A DNA stretch of 64,000 bases. Source: Heracleum sosnowskyi (Eukaryota; Streptophyta; Magnoliopsida; Apiales; Apiaceae). This document shows, piece by piece, positions 52,141 to 63,242 of this stretch; position 1 is the first letter of the stretch, and each line of letters starts with the position of its first letter. The position numbers and the translations under genes were made by a program. The notes beneath the pieces are model-generated. The model was not told the DNA's origin. It saw only the letters and a program-made list of their open reading frames with translations, and did not search any database. The stretch is taken from assembly GCA_030848705.1 (NCBI GenBank), contig CM061238.1:47035133-47099132 (forward strand), in the 5' to 3' direction.

Positions 52141-54251
52141 AACCACTGATTTTCATCAACAGTCTCCTGAATGGAGTCCACCCGAGTTGAAATGGAAGCA
52201 ATCTGCTTGACACTCTCTGTTATCTTAGCATTTGAAGTTATAATCTCAGAGATGTCTGAAGCCACTAACACCTGGGACTCCTGAATAGCATTCATCTTGG
52301 GGAGTAGAGTAGTCTTCAATCCTTCGATTTCATCCTTGATAGTACCCAACTGATTAGTTACAGAGGTGGAAGAAGAAGACCGTTCAACCACTTGTGCCTT
52401 GAGAATATCTTTTTCAGCCTGGGTTTCTTGAAGTTGTTTCTGTAGACCAGCTATTTGAGCCAATAAAGAAGCAGTGTATGTGTCATTGTGTGCACTCATC
52501 TCAATTTCTCTCGATGGTGTTTCACTCTGCTCACGTGCTTGTGTATCGCTCTGTGTTTGTCTCTCAGATCTAACCACTAGCTGTCTATCCATATTTGGAG
52601 TTGATGTACCTGCAGGAAAAATCACCCTAGCCCCTTCTAGAGAGGTCAGTGGTGGTGCAATGGGAGTTCGCAATTCCCAATCCCCAATGAAATCCAAATC
52701 TGATTGAATTTGAAACTGAATTGCTTCAGTGTTGGATTCATTAGGTTGCCTTCCACTTTCTCCAGTAAAAACTGCGAGTGGAAAATACCTTAAGGGAGCC
52801 AGAGATGTTCCCTTTGGGAGGGGAGAAAATGATTCTATTTGAGTTGGCGAAGAATCAGATTTTCCATCAGATGCCTGTGAAGGCACTTCTACCGTTACAA
52901 TGGTAGGCACTGTCTCATGTGCTAAGTGCTCTCCTAGAAAAGTGTCCTGAGTTGCATCTAAAGTTATGTTTTCTCCCATTGTGAGTAACGGGAGTGTGCT
53001 TGAATCGGTACAAAATGCCATGGCCCTATGACGAACTTCAATAGATTCACCCTGTTGAGAGGATGTCTCCAGAGACTGTGTATTGGCCATTTCAAAATCC
53101 ATATCCTGTTGAGAGGATACAGACGGACTTATAGATATCTCCCTATATGTTCTTCTTTTCTTAGGAGGTGGAGATAGAGCTGCGGGATCACTCATTGTTT
53201 CTTCATCACTACTATTTCTGTTTCTGGTATAGATATAAGGTTCAGGTTGATTTGGATTTGACTCAGTGTTTGGCTCTATGACCGGGGATAGAGTTTGTGG
53301 TTCTACAAACTCTTGGTCAGCCCTATCAACCTCTTGGGTTTCAGAAACAGTTCCAGAAGAACCAGGGATAGAAGTCCTTACCTGTGGTTGTATGACTTCT
53401 TCAGTTCCAGCTGATGGAACTATCCTTTGCTCGGGAACTGGTGGTTCAAATGATGGTAGGTTGATGAAGTTTGTCATGTAATTGGATATGAGTACAGGAA
53501 CATTGCTATACCTGAAGGATGTTTCCAATCTTTGAAAGAACTTTTTGTCAGTGGTCGGAGAAATGAAAAAACGACCATTCCTGAACAGTTCTTGATGCTC
53601 ATTAAAAAGTAAAGAATTAAGAACAAGTGATAGAAAGCGAGGATAAAAACATTTAATCTTTCTACCATGATCAAATTCCTTTCTAGCATTAAACACCCTT
53701 CTAACAACAATTTCCCATAAAAGGTGGCCAACATTGAGTCTTTTGTTGAAGAAAATTGCATAACCAATAACTTGTAAAAGATAAGGAATATTCTGAAAGT
53801 TTTTTTTCGTGCAATTGCCAAAGACCTTAGCCAAGGTATCAAAGAATAAATCCCATTCACACACAAGATTCCCCTTAAGTAATTTATTCATATTTAGGGG
53901 ACCTTGATAGTGAATACTGGTGAAAAACCTAGTTAATTCTTCATCAGTGGGAAGTCTGTCAAAATTATCCCGAGGAAACTGCAAGGCATTACAAAATGTT
54001 TCCTCAGTGATAATGTACTGTGTGTCCTGAATATTGAAAGAGATAGTTGAGAAATCATCAGAGACAACAGCAGTTGAGCAAAGTAAATATAAAGGATCAA
54101 CTTTCAAATCAACATTAGAACAAATAGCATAGTTAACACAAGAATGTTGATTAAGAAAGGAGATCCAAGGCCTAAAACGTTCAAAAGAACATTTCAGGGG
54201 ATCAAAATAGCCATGGTAATTAGTAAGAACAATCTCAAATTGCTGGGCCAT
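52141..54251 (-). pseudogene. S3 ORF3, N-terminal part
   Basis: Starts at ATG 54251 (MAQQFEIVLTNYHGYFDP) and is open for 703 codons until the Athila-like element breaks it at a Trp codon; past that point any apparent reading frame is LTR sequence. Residues 1-230 form a globular-looking domain shared with S2 ORF3: YQGPLNMNKLLKGNLVCEWD, FFDTLAKVFGNC, FYPRFLSLVLNSLLF. The part at about 260-560 is Pro/Ser/Thr/Glu-rich. The part at about 590-700 is heptad-like and probably coiled coil (ASLLAQIAGLQKQLQETQAE). No signal peptide or membrane helix is seen. Before the insertion it joined the part at 43516-44901. Function is unknown; the position is that of the Sirevirus envelope-like gene. Confidence 0.87.
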
Positions 54252-54520
54252 TTTAACACAAATTAATAGAGTTAATTTTAGATTAATTCTAATTTAGGGA
54301 ATAAATTCCAAGAAATAAGAATTATATCAGAAATTAATTAAATCAATTTATGTCGATCCAAGAAAAAATTGACAGCAGTTCTTTACTTTAGAGAATAAAG
54401 AACCAAACAAGAGAAGTAAGTTTTGTAAAAACAAGAACTTGTGAAGGAATGAAAGACAAATGACAACCTGTTTAGTATTTATAGGCAAAACCTGAATAGC
54501 CTGGGATGACTATCGGGATG

Positions 54521-55576
54521 TGTTGGGATTTATGGGTGATAGCATAGGAACAACTTAACTTTGTATATACTTAATTTTTTAATTAAGTAGAACATACTGT
54601 CACAGCCAAAGTATGTTCTTGTAATCAGTATGCAATGTTATTTTAATTGTGTAATTTGGAAGAAGTTCACTTTCTGTGTTCAAGCCTCAAAGAACGCATA
54701 TTAGATGACAGCATGAATAAAGGTTACTGTCATAAGCATTGACAGTAAGATTACAAGAAGACAAAATGTTGCAAGTCAAGACAGCATATTCACTTTGACA
54801 TCAACATTGGCGGAAGACTACGCGACATCAACTTTAGCCCTCGACAGCAAGTTTGGAAACCTCGACAGCACACTATGCGGGGAACTCTTACTGTCACCAA
54901 AAGCACATTCCTGTGACAGCAGGCTCTGCGGCAAAAATAACTGTCTCGAGAAAGATCCTTGTTCTAGGTATCTTTCTCAGTCAAACCCCATGACTGTTTC
55001 AATGTTCAAGAAACAGGCGTGTTGCAGTATCCCTAAGCTGCACCAAGTCTGCAAGACTACGACAGAAGCTTCAAGAACTGCAAACAAAAGCGAATCAATT
55101 CAAGAGCAAGGTCAAGTCTCTATTTTCTGAATTGTTTTAGCTAGAAATAGAATGAATCTAGGTTGCTTTCTTTGTAATGTATATCTAACATTGTTAGCAA
55201 TTTAAGAAAGTCACATGGGTAGACACTTTGTAAGAAGCTGCCACTTGATAATGACAGCAGCTTCACAGACCCGTGTTGATAGTGATAGGATTAGTTTTAT
55301 ACTTAGACTATCAATTCATTCTGTAAAAGTAACGAGGACAAACAAGTGTCTTGGAGAAAAACGAAGCTCAAGAATTCTCTCTTGAGGTTGTAGCAACACT
55401 TTGCAAAATAAATAAAACATTTATTTTGTGAATCCTGTCTTCTCTACTATACTGTTTGTGAATGCATACGTATTATTGATAACATTAAATCTTAGTTTTA
55501 GTTGTTGAAACTGAGATTGAATTTTATCAGTATTGCATTCGTCCCCCCCCCCTTCTACAATACACAAGGACCAACA
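54521..55576 (+). mobile_element. Copia-type solo LTR (1,056 bp), TSD GGATG
   Basis: Begins TGTTGGGATTTATGG and ends AAGGACCAACA, flanked by GGATG at 54516-54520 and 55577-55581. Near its 3' end it has a C-run followed by TTCTACAA and AGGACCAACA, very like the 3' ends of S1/S3 LTRs (CCCCCCTTCTACAA, AGGACCTAACA). It is therefore probably a related Sirevirus family, inserted in the opposite orientation. The ORF at 54795-55130 is chance. Confidence 0.87.
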
Positions 55577-55875
55577 GGATGACTACCGGGTAGTCATACC
55601 GATAGTCATTCCAGTATAAAACTGAGAATAACTTTAAGTACTAACAGAATAACCAGAGAAAAATAAACAAAAAAATAAAATACAATGCATATAACTAGAA
55701 TGACTATCGGGATGACTATGGGATAGTCATACCGATAGTCATTCGAGTACAAAAATATAAGTGCTGAAAGTAAAAGGCAGAAACAATAACTAAAATGAAT
55801 TAATATTAACCTAAACTAAAATGACTACTGGAATGACTATGAGAGATAGTCATTCCGATAGTCATGCTAGTACAA
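55577..55875. repeat. GGATGACTATC palindromic cluster (S3 spacer)
   Basis: Inverted and direct GACTATCGGGATGAC, GATAGTCATACC and GATAGTCATTCC units in three groups, continuing the pair at 54501-54520 that was separated by the solo LTR. The motif form is the same as in the S3 LTRs. Confidence 0.87.
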
Positions 55876-56302
55876 AAACAAACCTGTTAACAAAAACTAG
55901 CAGAAATAATTGAAATAAATACAGAAAAATGCATAAAAGTAATAAAAATGCATGAAATATTTATAAAAATCTAGAAAAATTCACAGAAAATTCCATAAAT
56001 CCTAGAAAAATATGCAGAAATATATAAAATTGCATAAAAATAATATAAATTTGCAGAATTATTTAAACAACAATATTTACAATCTGAAAATAACTTAAAT
56101 GATTCTAAATAAATATATTTTCAATAAAAATACATTTCTCCACCAAAAAAAAAATAAGAGAAAAATATTTTTAAAGAAAATAAATTATTCAGAATATTTA
56201 AATTAACAAGCTTTACACAATAAACATGGATTGGCAACAATTAACATCTAAAATCAACAAGAGAAAATGATTTAGATAAGAACAAACCTACCAGAGACAT
56301 TG

Positions 56303-59300
56303 TCAATCACTAAGACTGTTCAACATACCCAATTTACCAACTAACCTGGTAAATGTGGATTCGTCAACAGATTTAGTGAAAATATCTGCAGTCTGTTCTT
56401 CAGTGGGTACAAAGTGTAACTCCACAGTTCCATTCATAACATGCTCTCTGATAAAATGATACCTGATATCAATGTGCTTCGTTCTCGAGTGTTGCACAGG
56501 GTTGTTGGAGATTGCTATGGCACTTGTATTATCACACAAAATGGGAATTTTGTCTAATGTAAAGCCATAGTCCTTTAATTGATTCCTAATCCATAAGATC
56601 TGAGCACAACAGCTTCCAGCAGTAATATATTCAGCTTCTGCTGTTGAATTGGAAACTGTTTGCTGTTTCTTGCTATACCAGGAAATCAACCCACCTCCTA
56701 GGAATTGACAACTCTCAGAGGTACTCTTTCTATCCACAACACTACCTGCATAATCAGAATCTGTATATCCAACAAGATTAAAACCAGAATCTTTAGGGTA
56801 CCAGATACCTAAGTTAGGTGTACCCTTAAGATATCTCAAGATTCTTTTAACAGCAACGAGATATACATCTCTAGGGTCCGCTTGTTGCACACAAGCATGT
56901 AGCATACATAATATCGGGTCTACTTGCAGTAAGATAGAGTAAGGAGCCAATCATACCTCTGTAGCTTGTAACATCTACCTTGATAGAATTGTCAGAAGCT
57001 CCAAGTTTGATTGCTGTTGAAGATGGAGTCCTTGCTGATGCTGAATCCTCCATGTGATATTTCTTGAGGAGTTCTTTGAGATACTTGGATTGACAAATAA
57101 ATATACCATTTGACCTTTGACTTACTTTCAATCCAAGAAAGAACTTCAGCTCACCCATCATACTCATTTCAAACTTACTCTGCATTAGCTCAGCAAATCT
57201 CTTACAGAGATTATCATTAGTAGACCCAAATATGATGTCATCCACATAGACTTGGACTAATATCATATCACTTTTGTGTTTCTTTGAAAAAAGAGTTTTG
57301 TCTATGATACCTCTAACAAAACCATTTTCTAAAAGAAAACCAGAGAGAGTGTCATACCATTTTCTTGGGGCTTGTTTGAGACCGTAGATAGCCTTGAAGA
57401 GAAAGTACACAAAGTCCAGCAGCTCCTGATTTTCAAAGCCAGGGGGCTGTTCCACATAAACTTCTTCATCAAGCTCACCATTCAGAAATGCACTCTTAAC
57501 ATCCATTTGATAGACTTTAAAATTGGAGTAAGCTGCAAATGCTAAGAACATCCTGATGGCCTCAAGTCTAGCCACTGGTGCATAGGTTTCATCATAATCA
57601 ATGCCTTTAGCTTGAGAATACCCTTGTGCAACTAGTCTTTCCTTGTTCCTTGTAACAATGCCATCCTCATCTAGCTTGTTCCTGTATACCCATCTTGTAC
57701 CAACTACTTTCTTGTTCTTTGGTCTGGGTACCAGCTTCCAGACTTGTTGTTGTTCAAACTGATTGAGTTCATCTTGCATAGCAATCATCCAATCTGGATC
57801 AGTCAGAGCTTCCTCAGTTTTCTTTGGCTCCATTTCAGATAGAAATGCTGAATAATGACATTCATTCTGAGTTGCACTTCTAGTTTTAACTCCAACACCT
57901 GGATCACCAATGATCAGCTCAAAGGGATGAGCTCTATTCCATACAGTCTATCTTGGAAGATTTGATCTTGATGATTCGCCTTGAAATTCACTTTGATGTT
58001 GTGAGTGACTAGATGATCCTTCATTTGCTCCTCCTGAGTTGTTACTTGATTGCCTTGATGATTCTTCTCCAGTGTTGGTGGTATCTCCATTTTTACCAGT
58101 GTTTCCACCACCACCACCATGATCATTATCATCATTGTTATTATCATTACCATCAATAACTTCAGGTGGGGCTACATCATCTGATTCTGAGTCTGGCAAG
58201 TTATCAAACTTCAGCTTCTCAAATGAGTCTTCTTTTTGGATATTAGGGAACTTAGTGTCATCAAAAGTAACATTGACACTTTCCTTTACTGTGTGACTGC
58301 CAACCAAGTAGACTCTGTAAGATCTTCTGGAATAACCAACAAAAATAGCTTCTTGTGCCTTTGCATCAAACTTGCCACGTTTAACATTGTCATCTATAAG
58401 CACAAAGCATTTTTCTCCAAATACATGAAAGTACTTGACAGTTGCTTTCTTGTTGTTCATGATCTCATAAGGAGTCTTCATTAAGTCCTTGTTGATTAAA
58501 GTTCGATTCTGAGTATAACAAGCTGTATTCGCTGCTTCAGCCCAAAAGTACGTTGGAAGTTTGGACTCACTTAACATAGTCCTAGCAACTTCAATCAATG
58601 TACAATTCTTTCTTTCCACTACTCCATTTTGTTGAGGAGTTCTAGGGGCAGAATACTGTCTTGTTATTCCTTTATCAGCACAAAAGTCATTTAGAATTGC
58701 ATTCTTGAATTCAGTACCATTATCTGACCTTATGGCTCTAACAGGGAATCTAGAATCCAGCTCAATCAACTTTATATGGTCAATCACCAGGTGTGGGGTT
58801 TCATCCTTGGAATGTAGGAATAAAACCCATGTATATTTTGAATAGTCATCAACAATCACAAGTGCATATTGTTTCTTTGACATGGACATCACATTGACTG
58901 GACCAAACAAATCCATGTGCAGTAGCTGAAGTGGTTCAGTTATTGATGATGTGTCAGTGCCCTTGTGAGAAGCTTTCTTTGACTTTCCTTTCTGACATTC
59001 CTCACACAGTCCTTCCTGTGTAAATTCCATCTGAGGCAAACCTCTAACAAATTCCCTCTTGACTAAAGAGTTCATGGTTTTGAAGTTAAGGTGAGACATC
59101 TTCTTGTGCCATAGCCAACTTTCATCTGATGAAGCTTTAGCATAAAAACAATTAACTTCATCTTGGGATCCTGAGTGCAGATCAACTATGAACAAGTCAC
59201 CTTTCCTTACTCCTTGAAGAGCAGGCTTTCCATTCTTCTTGTGAAGGATCTGACACTTCTCTCTTTCAAAGGAAACAACATATCCTCTGTCACAGAAATG

Positions 59301-59573
59301 ACTGATGCTGAGAAGATTGAACCTCAAACCTTCCACAAATGATACATCTTCAATGATAACATTTCCATACTTCAAACAGCCATATCCTTTCGTAATACCC
59401 TTGCTGTTATCTCCAAAGGTAACTACTGGGCCATCTTTCTCAACCAAATCTGATAGCAGGGCTCTATCTCCGGTCATATGCCTTGAATAGCCACTGTCAA
59501 GAATCCACATAACACGGTTTACCTGTTTAACTCCCTGCAATATCAAATTGATTAGTCCTTCCTCGGAACCCAA
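56303..59573 (-). pseudogene. S3 pol, broken by one stop and one 5-bp deletion
   Basis: Same protein as S1 pol. 57948-59573 holds protease (LDSGYSRHMTG, where the usual Cys after DSG is Tyr), GAG-pre-integrase and integrase (DLFGPVN, RSDNGTEF, PQQNGVVERKN). A CAG-to-TAG stop at 57948-57950 follows SRSNLPR. The frame then reopens for RT (QMDVKSAFLNGELDEEV, YVDDIIFGSTN). Near 56885 five bases are missing compared with S1, shifting the frame before RNase H, which continues in 56303-56950 (TDSDYAGSVVDRKSTS, TAEAEY, DIFTKSVDE). The overlap with gag and the TTGCAG|GG sequence at the junction are as in S1. Confidence 0.9.
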
Positions 59574-61792
59574 ACATGATTGGGTCCGGCATACTTAAAG
59601 AACTGGCCTTTGTCAGGCAAAACAACATTTTTAACTAAAACTACTTCAACCTCTTTCACAAAAGAGCGTTTCCATTTATAGCCAGCCTTAACACATTTCT
59701 GAGTAGGCTTAGGGATAAATGAATCCACTCTAGTCTTAGGAGGACTAGTAGTCTTAGCTTTAACATGCTTCTTATTATTAACATGTTGACGTGGAGCAGT
59801 CTTATCACTAGATACATGCTTACTATTAAAATAAGCATACATACCATTGAAAGCACACGACATGCAATTAATCACACCACATGCTTTATGAGAAGAATTA
59901 ACAGCAGACATGTTATTTATACAATTGTTTTGATCCAACTTATGGATATCTGATTTAGTCTTTTTAGTTGTAGCAACTTTGACTGGAATATCATATATAC
60001 ACTTTTTGGACTGTTCAACTTCCAAAGCAATATCTTCTTCACGAATCTCCTCAGCAATGATGATAGAGTATTCATTCAGAGGATCTGCCTCGGACTCCTT
60101 ACAAAAGGGTGTTTCAATACCCTTAAGCACATATGGAATACCCCTTCCTTCAGTACTGACTCTACAAGGGGAATTAATGCCTAGCAAACCAACAGCCTCA
60201 TTATAACCATAACCTATACTAACATGATTACCAATAGCTTGTTGGTTGAAAATATCTTTAGCAGTCTTGCAAGAATTATAGTAAGCATTGGCTTTAGTAT
60301 TAAGCTCACTATTCTTTTGTTTAAGAATGGTTTCCAGTTGAATATAACATTTAACCCTATTATCAAGAAATGCTATTTTCTCAATAAGTTCATCCTGATT
60401 AACATGCACTAGTTTCAATTCTTTTATCTCCTTTTCAAGATTTGTGTTCAAAAGAATTATTCTATCATTTTCAGTGCGTGCATAAGAAATAGTACCACTA
60501 AGATGACGAATCATTTCAGTGTCAGTGAACTTTACCTCTGACATGTATGTTGATGAAGTGCTTGCCTCTTTAGCCACCAAAGCAAGGTTCCCAATCTCAC
60601 CTGCTTCTTCATCACTGTTAGTGTCATCCCAACTCTTTCCTTCAGCAACATAGGCTTTCCCAATCTTGTTCTTCTTGCTAGAATCAAATGTGTTTCTAGT
60701 CACTTGCTTTGGCTTTCTGCATTCAGTAGCAAAGTGACCCAACTCATTGCAATTGTAGCATCTGATTGTGCTCCTATCCACAGTTCCAGTTTTGTAGCCA
60801 CCCCTTGTGCTACTTGAAGAGGAAGATCCACCTCTCTGAAATCTGGGCCTGAACTTAAGATTGGGAATCCTCTGGAATCTGAACTTCCCAAACTTCCTAA
60901 CTATCAAAGCCAAATCACCATCCTCCAGCTGATCAAGTTCCTCTAAAGAATAGAAGTCACCACCAGTTTGATCAATGGATGTTAATCCATATTCAGCATC
61001 AATAACATTCATGTGAGAACTGGAAGGTTGAACAGCCTTCACTTCCAGTTTATGTGGGACTTCAGCAGCCAGTGCAGTAGAAGTACTAACTATCCTCCCA
61101 GTTCCATATAACTCATCCTGTTGAATCTGCTCCAGCTCATAGGTCTTCAGAACACCATACAGTCTTTCCAAAGCAATCTCTCCCAGATCTCTTGCTTCTC
61201 TAATGGCAGATATTCTGTGCTCCAAATGACGTGGAAGTGTAAGTAGGAACTTTTTGTTAATTTCCTTGATAGTGTAGCGCTTCCCATTGAGATTCAGATC
61301 ATTGATTAATTTATTGTATCTCTCAAAAACCTCAGAGATACCTTCACCAGGGTTTGATCTGAAATGCTCATATTGAGAGGTGAGAATTTCCAGCTTATTC
61401 TCTCTAACTTCCTCTGTCCCCTCATTGATTATCTCTATAGTTTCCCAAATGTGTTTGGCAGTATCACAGTTTAGGACATGATTATGCATGATAGGATCAA
61501 GACAATCAACAAGGATCAACTGTAGACAGGCATCCAAGGTAACATCCTCTTTTTCATCAGGAGTGTAGTCCTTGGGATCCTTAGGGTACATCCTAGCAGC
61601 CCTAGTAACAACATCATTCTCTATTAGCTCTCCCTCAATAATCATAGGGAGTCTTGGTCCATTCTTCAACACATCAACATATTTAACATTAGCAACTTTA
61701 AGAAATAGGAGCATTTTCTTCTTCCACATAGGATAATGCTCCTTGCTGAACATGGGGATTTTGACTGTACCCACTTTCTGTGTAGTAGACAT
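59552..61792 (-). CDS. S3 Gag, open
   Basis: Structural protein of 746 aa from ATG 61792 (MSTTQKVGTVKIPMFSKEHY). A UBN2-type copia Gag domain covers about residues 10-230. It is followed by an acidic patch (DQLEDGDLALIVRKFGKF), a Ser/Gly/Arg-rich stretch and one CCHC knuckle (CYNCNELGHFATEC) near residue 341. The C-terminal extension is helical and acidic, with a small Cys/His group (CGVINCMSC) that is not a standard knuckle. The end KYAGPNHVWVPRKD overlaps pol by 22 bases. No lesion is visible, so it could still make particles, although S3 pol is dead and its PBS carries a mismatch. Confidence 0.9.
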   Translation of the reverse strand: MSTTQKVGTVKIPMFSKEHYPMWKKKMLLFLKVANVKYVDVLKNGPRLPMIIEGELIENDVVTRAARMYPKDPKDYTPDEKEDVTLDACLQLILVDCLDPIMHNHVLNCDTAKHIWETIEIINEGTEEVRENKLEILTSQYEHFRSNPGEGISEVFERYNKLINDLNLNGKRYTIKEINKKFLLTLPRHLEHRISAIREARDLGEIALERLYGVLKTYELEQIQQDELYGTGRIVSTSTALAAEVPHKLEVKAVQPSSSHMNVIDAEYGLTSIDQTGGDFYSLEELDQLEDGDLALIVRKFGKFRFQRIPNLKFRPRFQRGGSSSSSSTRGGYKTGTVDRSTIRCYNCNELGHFATECRKPKQVTRNTFDSSKKNKIGKAYVAEGKSWDDTNSDEEAGEIGNLALVAKEASTSSTYMSEVKFTDTEMIRHLSGTISYARTENDRIILLNTNLEKEIKELKLVHVNQDELIEKIAFLDNRVKCYIQLETILKQKNSELNTKANAYYNSCKTAKDIFNQQAIGNHVSIGYGYNEAVGLLGINSPCRVSTEGRGIPYVLKGIETPFCKESEADPLNEYSIIIAEEIREEDIALEVEQSKKCIYDIPVKVATTKKTKSDIHKLDQNNCINNMSAVNSSHKACGVINCMSCAFNGMYAYFNSKHVSSDKTAPRQHVNNKKHVKAKTTSPPKTRVDSFIPKPTQKCVKAGYKWKRSFVKEVEVVLVKNVVLPDKGQFFKYAGPNHVWVPRKD

Positions 61793-61880
61793 CTTTTGAG
61801 ATTTTTAGGAATAATAAAAAATTCAGAGTTTAAGAAAAATCTCAAAACAATTGGATCTTTGATTTGTATATCAATCAAAA

Positions 61881-61893
61881 GGCTCTGATGCCA
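61881..61893 (-). other. S3 primer binding site with one mismatch
   Basis: In sense TGGCATCAGAGCC, against TGGTATCAGAGCC in S1, giving one mismatch to initiator tRNA-Met four bases from the 3' end of the primer. Confidence 0.88.
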
Positions 61894-61895
61894 AT

Positions 61896-63242
61896 TGTTA
61901 GGTCCTGATAAGTTTGTAGAAGGGGGGTTGAATACAAACTATACCGTTTTATCGAATTTGTTCTGTTTAGAATCAAACAATTTAAGAACAAATTATGGCG
62001 GAATTAAATGAAATAGAATTCAAGTTAAATATAAATTATATTAAACTTGAAAGGTGTTACAAATGAAGTACTGATTACAAGATTGAATCTCAAACTAATT
62101 AAAACAAACCTAGAATAAATTCGACATGAATTTATCTATTTTTGTAATAAAAAGATATAACAATAAATGATAATTTGAGATACGTTCTAGGGATAAAAAT
62201 CCGCTAGATAGTCAAAGCAGTACAAGTGAATGAATTCTATTGGTTTAGATTTAACCCACTGATTTTTAGAATTAATCCACTTAAGAAATGAATCGGCAGA
62301 GTTCTTCACAGAAAGATTTTCTTGAAATGTAATGTTCTTGATATATTATCTTCTGTCTAATCTTCTGTTATAAGAATGAATCACTTTAGTAATCCACTTG
62401 ACACAAAAGGTAACCTGCACGTTTCTTCTTTTCATTCCACTAGGAATGACTATCAAAATAGTCTGGGATGACTATAAAAAGAACTGGAATGACTAAGAGA
62501 ATATACATAAATTAAATCAGAATTTCTAGAAATGTACTAGGATGACTATCGGGATGACTATCCCTTGATAGTCATTCCAGTACATTTTTAATATAAATAG
62601 ACTTGGAATGACTATCGAGGATAGTCATCCTCGATAGTCATTCCAGTTCATTTTAATTAAGAAATTCTGAATTAATTCTAATTCTAATTTAAATTAATTC
62701 TGTTAATTAATTTATTTCATAAATTAAATTCTGATGAATTTAATTTATTCAATAAATTAATAACTAATTTAAAAGAGAATGTAAATTCTTTAATCATAGA
62801 AAAACCAATTCTTGAACCACTTGAACTGCTGAAGAGTATCCATTGTCAGAGGTTGTCATTTGATGCACGGTCTAGTTCATAAATGACTAACTTCAATGTA
62901 TGTTCTTCATCTTGACTTTAAGCTGTGGTTCATTGTCTGCTTTTGACTGTTGATCAACCTTTGTAACCTGTACATTTGCTGTCACAAATCTGAAACCTCT
63001 GTCACTTTAATAAATCCACTTCTTTGAAGACTTCACTGAGGCTTGAACAAATAATTGAACTTCTTTCACTGTAGTATTTCTTCAAATCTGTAGGATGACT
63101 TTAATCTGTATTCTTCTGACAGATATGATCTTCTGAGATTCCTGTGACTGTGACAATTGAATTATTACTTACTTATTACAAAATTGTTTAAGTTGAGTTG
63201 AATCCTCGATGTAAACAAATAAGCTAAAACATATGCCTTTCA
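61896..63242 (-). repeat. S3 5' LTR (1,347 bp)
   Basis: Same ends as the 3' LTR. It contains the palindromic cluster at 62437-62645 and the 34-bp segment at 62717-62750, which is the exact reverse complement of 42675-42708 in the 3' LTR. It should carry the minus-strand promoter. Confidence 0.93.
62437..62645. repeat. GGATGACTATC palindromic cluster (S3 5' LTR)
   Basis: Counterpart of 42405-42605, with an additional GATAGTCATCCTCGATAGTCATT unit near 62620-62643 that is shorter in the 3' LTR. Confidence 0.88.

Larger units (their letters stand above)
54252..56302 (-). other. S3 spacer between pol and ORF3
   Basis: Noncoding. It contains the ORF3 leader, the palindromic GGATGAC cluster (54501-54520 and 55577-55875), a solo LTR inside that cluster, and AT-rich sequence next to pol (55880-56300) that aligns by eye with the S1 spacer at about 500-911. 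Confidence 0.8.
41870..63242 (-). mobile_element. Complete but decayed Sirevirus-type element S3, TSD TCTCT
   Basis: Bounded by 1,387-bp (3') and 1,347-bp (5') LTRs with TG/CA ends and flanked by TCTCT at 41865-41869 and 63243-63247. It spans 21.4 kb, of which 7.24 kb is an Athila-like insertion and 1.06 kb a solo LTR, leaving about 13 kb. Order on the minus strand: LTR, PBS, gag, pol, spacer with palindromic repeats, ORF3, PPT, LTR. Gag is open. Pol has a stop and a 5-base deletion. ORF3 has an internal stop and is split. It is the same family as S1. Confidence 0.95.

Noticed and set aside
54795..55130. Open frame of 111 codons on the plus strand
   Set aside because: It lies entirely inside a solo LTR with clear TSDs and has no known motif.
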